64,000 nucleotides of DNA from Chthonomonas calidirosea T49 (lineage in GTDB: Bacteria; Armatimonadota; Chthonomonadetes; Chthonomonadales; Chthonomonadaceae): contig NC_021487.1 of the NCBI RefSeq assembly GCF_000427095.1, forward strand, positions 496,001-560,000, given 5' to 3'. How positions within the stretch are numbered: position 1 is the stretch's first letter; each line of letters begins with the position of its first letter. Made by a program: the position numbers and the translations under genes. Under the pieces are notes generated by a model. The model did not search any database and was not told the DNA's origin. It saw only the letters and a program-made list of their open reading frames with translations. Shown here piece after piece: positions 61,977 through 64,000 of the stretch.

Positions 61977-64000
61977 ATGCAGCACGAACCGCTCGAAAGC
62001 CGCAAACCAAACCGTAGATTGAAACAAAAAGTTCAGTCACCCCTTTTCTTCAATCGGGAACTGAGCTGGCTTGAATTTAATGCACGTGTACTCGATGAAG
62101 CAAACAACCCCAGGAATCCACTGCTGGAACGCTTGAAGTTTCTGGCCATCTTTAGTAGCAATCTCGATGAGTTTTTCATGATCTATGTTTCCGGCATGCG
62201 CGAACGGGTGAGCCAAGAAACCGGCAAACTGCCCACCGAACAGAGTTATCTCGACGATCTTCGTGCTATCAAAGCGCGCCTCGAGCCGCTTCTTAAAGCA
62301 CAGTACGACTGCTATCGCGCCCTGCTCCCCTGCCTAGCCCAACACGGTGTCCATATTGATAGTTACCAGGACCTCGGTGATAAAGAAAAAGCGGCATTAA
62401 CAACCTACTTTGAAAAACAGGTCTTCCCTGTGCTAACCCCGCTCGCGGTGGATCCCGGCCACCCCTTCCCCTATATATCGAACTTAAGTCTTAGCTTGGC
62501 GGTCATCGTTCGAGACCCTCTATCGGGTCAACAACGTTTCGCCCGTGTTAAAGTGCCTGAATCCTCTACGCTCCCTCGCATGGTACCCGTACCTGGCCAT
62601 ACCTACCGTTACATCTACCTAGAAGAGCTGATCATGGCGCATCTCGACCGGCTCTTCGTCGGTATGGAGATACTAGGTGCCTATCCTTTTCGTATCACGC
62701 GTAACGCCGACCTCGAGCTACCAGAACACGTCGCAACCGACCTCCTTGAGTTCATCGAAGAGGCCCTCGTTCGTCGCCGTTTTGGTGAGGTCGAGCGCGT
62801 GGAGCTTTCCAGTCAAATGCCTTGCGAGATTCGTCGTACGATTATAGCCGGAGTGAAAGCTTTGGAAGAAGAAGTTTACACTGTAGATGGCCCGCTCGCT
62901 CTTAACGATCTCATGCCTATCGCCTCGCTCGATATCCCTGAGCTACGCGATCCCCCTTTTACACCATCTATTCCCCCAGCCCTGCGAGGTGCCCAAAACC
63001 CGTTCGACGCAATTAAGAAACAAGACATCCTGCTTCATCATCCCTATCAGTCCTTCGACTGCGTTACCGACTTTCTGCGCGCCGCTGCAGACGATCCGAA
63101 CGTGCTCACTATCAAACACACCCTCTACCGCACCAGCGGCGACTCGCCTATCCTAAACGCTCTCATGGACGCCGCCCTTAATGGAAAACAAGTGGCTTGT
63201 CTTGTAGAACTTAAAGCGCGCTTTGATGAGGCAAATAACATCACCTGGGCGCGACAGCTGGAAAACGCCGGCGTTCATGTGGTCTATGGGCTGCTCGGCC
63301 TTAAGACACACTGCAAAGTGACTCTTGTCGTGCGCCGAGAGTCACATGGCCTGCGACGCTACCTTCATGTCGGAACCGGAAACTATAATCCTCGTACCGC
63401 CACCGTCTACACGGATATCGGGCTTCTTACGTGCGATGACGACTTCGGCGCCGATGCTACTGAGCTTTTTAACTACCTTACCGGTTATTCTCATCAAAAA
63501 AACTATCGTCGCTTCCTCGTGGCTCCCATTAATCTCCGATCTCGCCTGTTGGAGCTTATTGAACGAGAGATCTCTGTCCATCGCCCTGATACCCCAGGGC
63601 GTATCATTGCAAAAATGAATGCGCTCGTAGACCCAGAGATCATCCAAAGCCTCTATCGAGCATCTCAAGCGGGCGTGCAAATTGATCTTATTGTTCGCGG
63701 TATGTGCTGCCTTCGCCCAGGTGTACCTGGGCTATCCGAGAACATTCGAGTCATCAGCATCGTAGGGCGCTTCCTAGAACATAGCCGAATCTTCTACTTC
63801 CGTAATGGCGGAAGTGAAGACATCTACATTGGCAGCGCGGATTGGATGCCGCGCAATCTCGATCGCCGTATCGAAGTAGTTGTTCCCATTCTTGACCCTA
63901 ACAATCGTAAAGAGCTCCTAGAGGTCCTCCAGATCATGCTCGAAGATAACATTCAAGCCTGGGACCTCCACCCCGATGGATGCTACACACGACGTCACCC
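61977..64000 (+). CDS. ppk1: Polyphosphate kinase 1 (cut by right edge)
   Basis: The enzyme polymerises the terminal phosphate of ATP into polyphosphate at the membrane. From the ATG at 61977 the frame is open to the window edge, giving 674 residues; a full enzyme is about 700, so little is missing. Domains in order: N-terminal helical domain (FFNRELSWLEFNARVLDEA; IFSSNLDEFFMIYVSGMRERV), head domain (FPVLTPLAVDPGHPFPYISNLS), and PLD-like catalytic domains (HHPYQSFDCVTDFLRAAADDPNV; CKVTLVVRRE; RYLHVGTGNYNPRTATVYTDIGL with the catalytic His; and RNLDRRIEVVVPI). Upstream a TTGACA box occurs at 61916 without a good -10 partner; an AGGGG site precedes the ATG. Confidence 0.95.
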   Translation, partial: MQHEPLESRKPNRRLKQKVQSPLFFNRELSWLEFNARVLDEANNPRNPLLERLKFLAIFSSNLDEFFMIYVSGMRERVSQETGKLPTEQSYLDDLRAIKARLEPLLKAQYDCYRALLPCLAQHGVHIDSYQDLGDKEKAALTTYFEKQVFPVLTPLAVDPGHPFPYISNLSLSLAVIVRDPLSGQQRFARVKVPESSTLPRMVPVPGHTYRYIYLEELIMAHLDRLFVGMEILGAYPFRITRNADLELPEHVATDLLEFIEEALVRRRFGEVERVELSSQMPCEIRRTIIAGVKALEEEVYTVDGPLALNDLMPIASLDIPELRDPPFTPSIPPALRGAQNPFDAIKKQDILLHHPYQSFDCVTDFLRAAADDPNVLTIKHTLYRTSGDSPILNALMDAALNGKQVACLVELKARFDEANNITWARQLENAGVHVVYGLLGLKTHCKVTLVVRRESHGLRRYLHVGTGNYNPRTATVYTDIGLLTCDDDFGADATELFNYLTGYSHQKNYRRFLVAPINLRSRLLELIEREISVHRPDTPGRIIAKMNALVDPEIIQSLYRASQAGVQIDLIVRGMCCLRPGVPGLSENIRVISIVGRFLEHSRIFYFRNGGSEDIYIGSADWMPRNLDRRIEVVVPILDPNNRKELLEVLQIMLEDNIQAWDLHPDGCYTRRH

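Overview
The window is about 55% GC bacterial chromosome with dense genes, many 4-nt ATGA overlaps and canonical Shine-Dalgarno sites. Diderm markers (a KdsC-like phosphatase, an OmpH/Skp-like periplasmic protein, a beta-barrel-like exported protein) occur with an H-X9-DG prepilin-like protein, a GntR/LacI hybrid regulator and SelB. This mix fits Armatimonadota (a Chthonomonas-like organism). That is an inference from gene content; no 16S rRNA gene is present.

Layout. 1-4.6 kb: operon mutL, SDR oxidoreductase, metH (runs off the left edge), read leftward. 4.7-6.8 kb: tRNA-Ala(GGC) with its own promoter, an exported hypothetical protein and pilT. 7.4-18.7 kb: an 11-kb defence locus of the helicase-methylase-ATPase kind. 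It has an SNF2 helicase fused to a DUF3883 domain, a RadA paralogue without the zinc finger, a degenerate HNH-like zinc protein, a DUF1156 DNA methylase and a DUF499 ATPase. It ends in stacked inverted repeats. 18.8-24.6 kb: stalk-domain exported protein, DUF4432 epimerase, GT-C-like membrane protein, KdsC-like phosphatase and UPF0173 hydrolase.

24.6-27.0 kb is a lower-GC cassette: a frameshifted HTH remnant, a membrane-anchored Mrr-type nuclease and a coiled-coil lipoprotein. An exact 15-bp direct repeat brackets it, and the right copy carries the -35 box of the miaA promoter. 27.1-33.8 kb: miaA-hfq-dapF, then FGGY kinase-asparaginase-selB. 33.9-37.6 kb (leftward): SecD-head-like protein, class V aminotransferase, fabI, MgtC-family protein. 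37.7-49.6 kb: mtaB, namZ, ECF sigma/anti-sigma pair, ThuA-like protein, sdhAB without an adjacent membrane anchor, and the leftward operon purN-ompH-like-histidine kinase-thioesterase.

49.8-56.8 kb: zinc-ribbon membrane protein, orphan cheB, TPR protein, prepilin-like protein, GntR regulator and nagA. 56.9-59.5 kb: a strong promoter drives an M-box (Mg2+) riboswitch with a terminator, a further 400-nt structured leader, then a small protein, an NRAMP-family transporter whose metal-site motifs are altered in the way expected for Mg2+ transport, and a small single-TM protein. 59.6-64 kb: beta-barrel-like protein, DUF512 radical-SAM protein and polyphosphate kinase (cut by the right edge).

Most notable: the defence locus with embedded RadA-like and HNH-like genes, the direct-repeat-bracketed nuclease/lipoprotein cassette, and the M-box/NRAMP-type Mg2+ operon.
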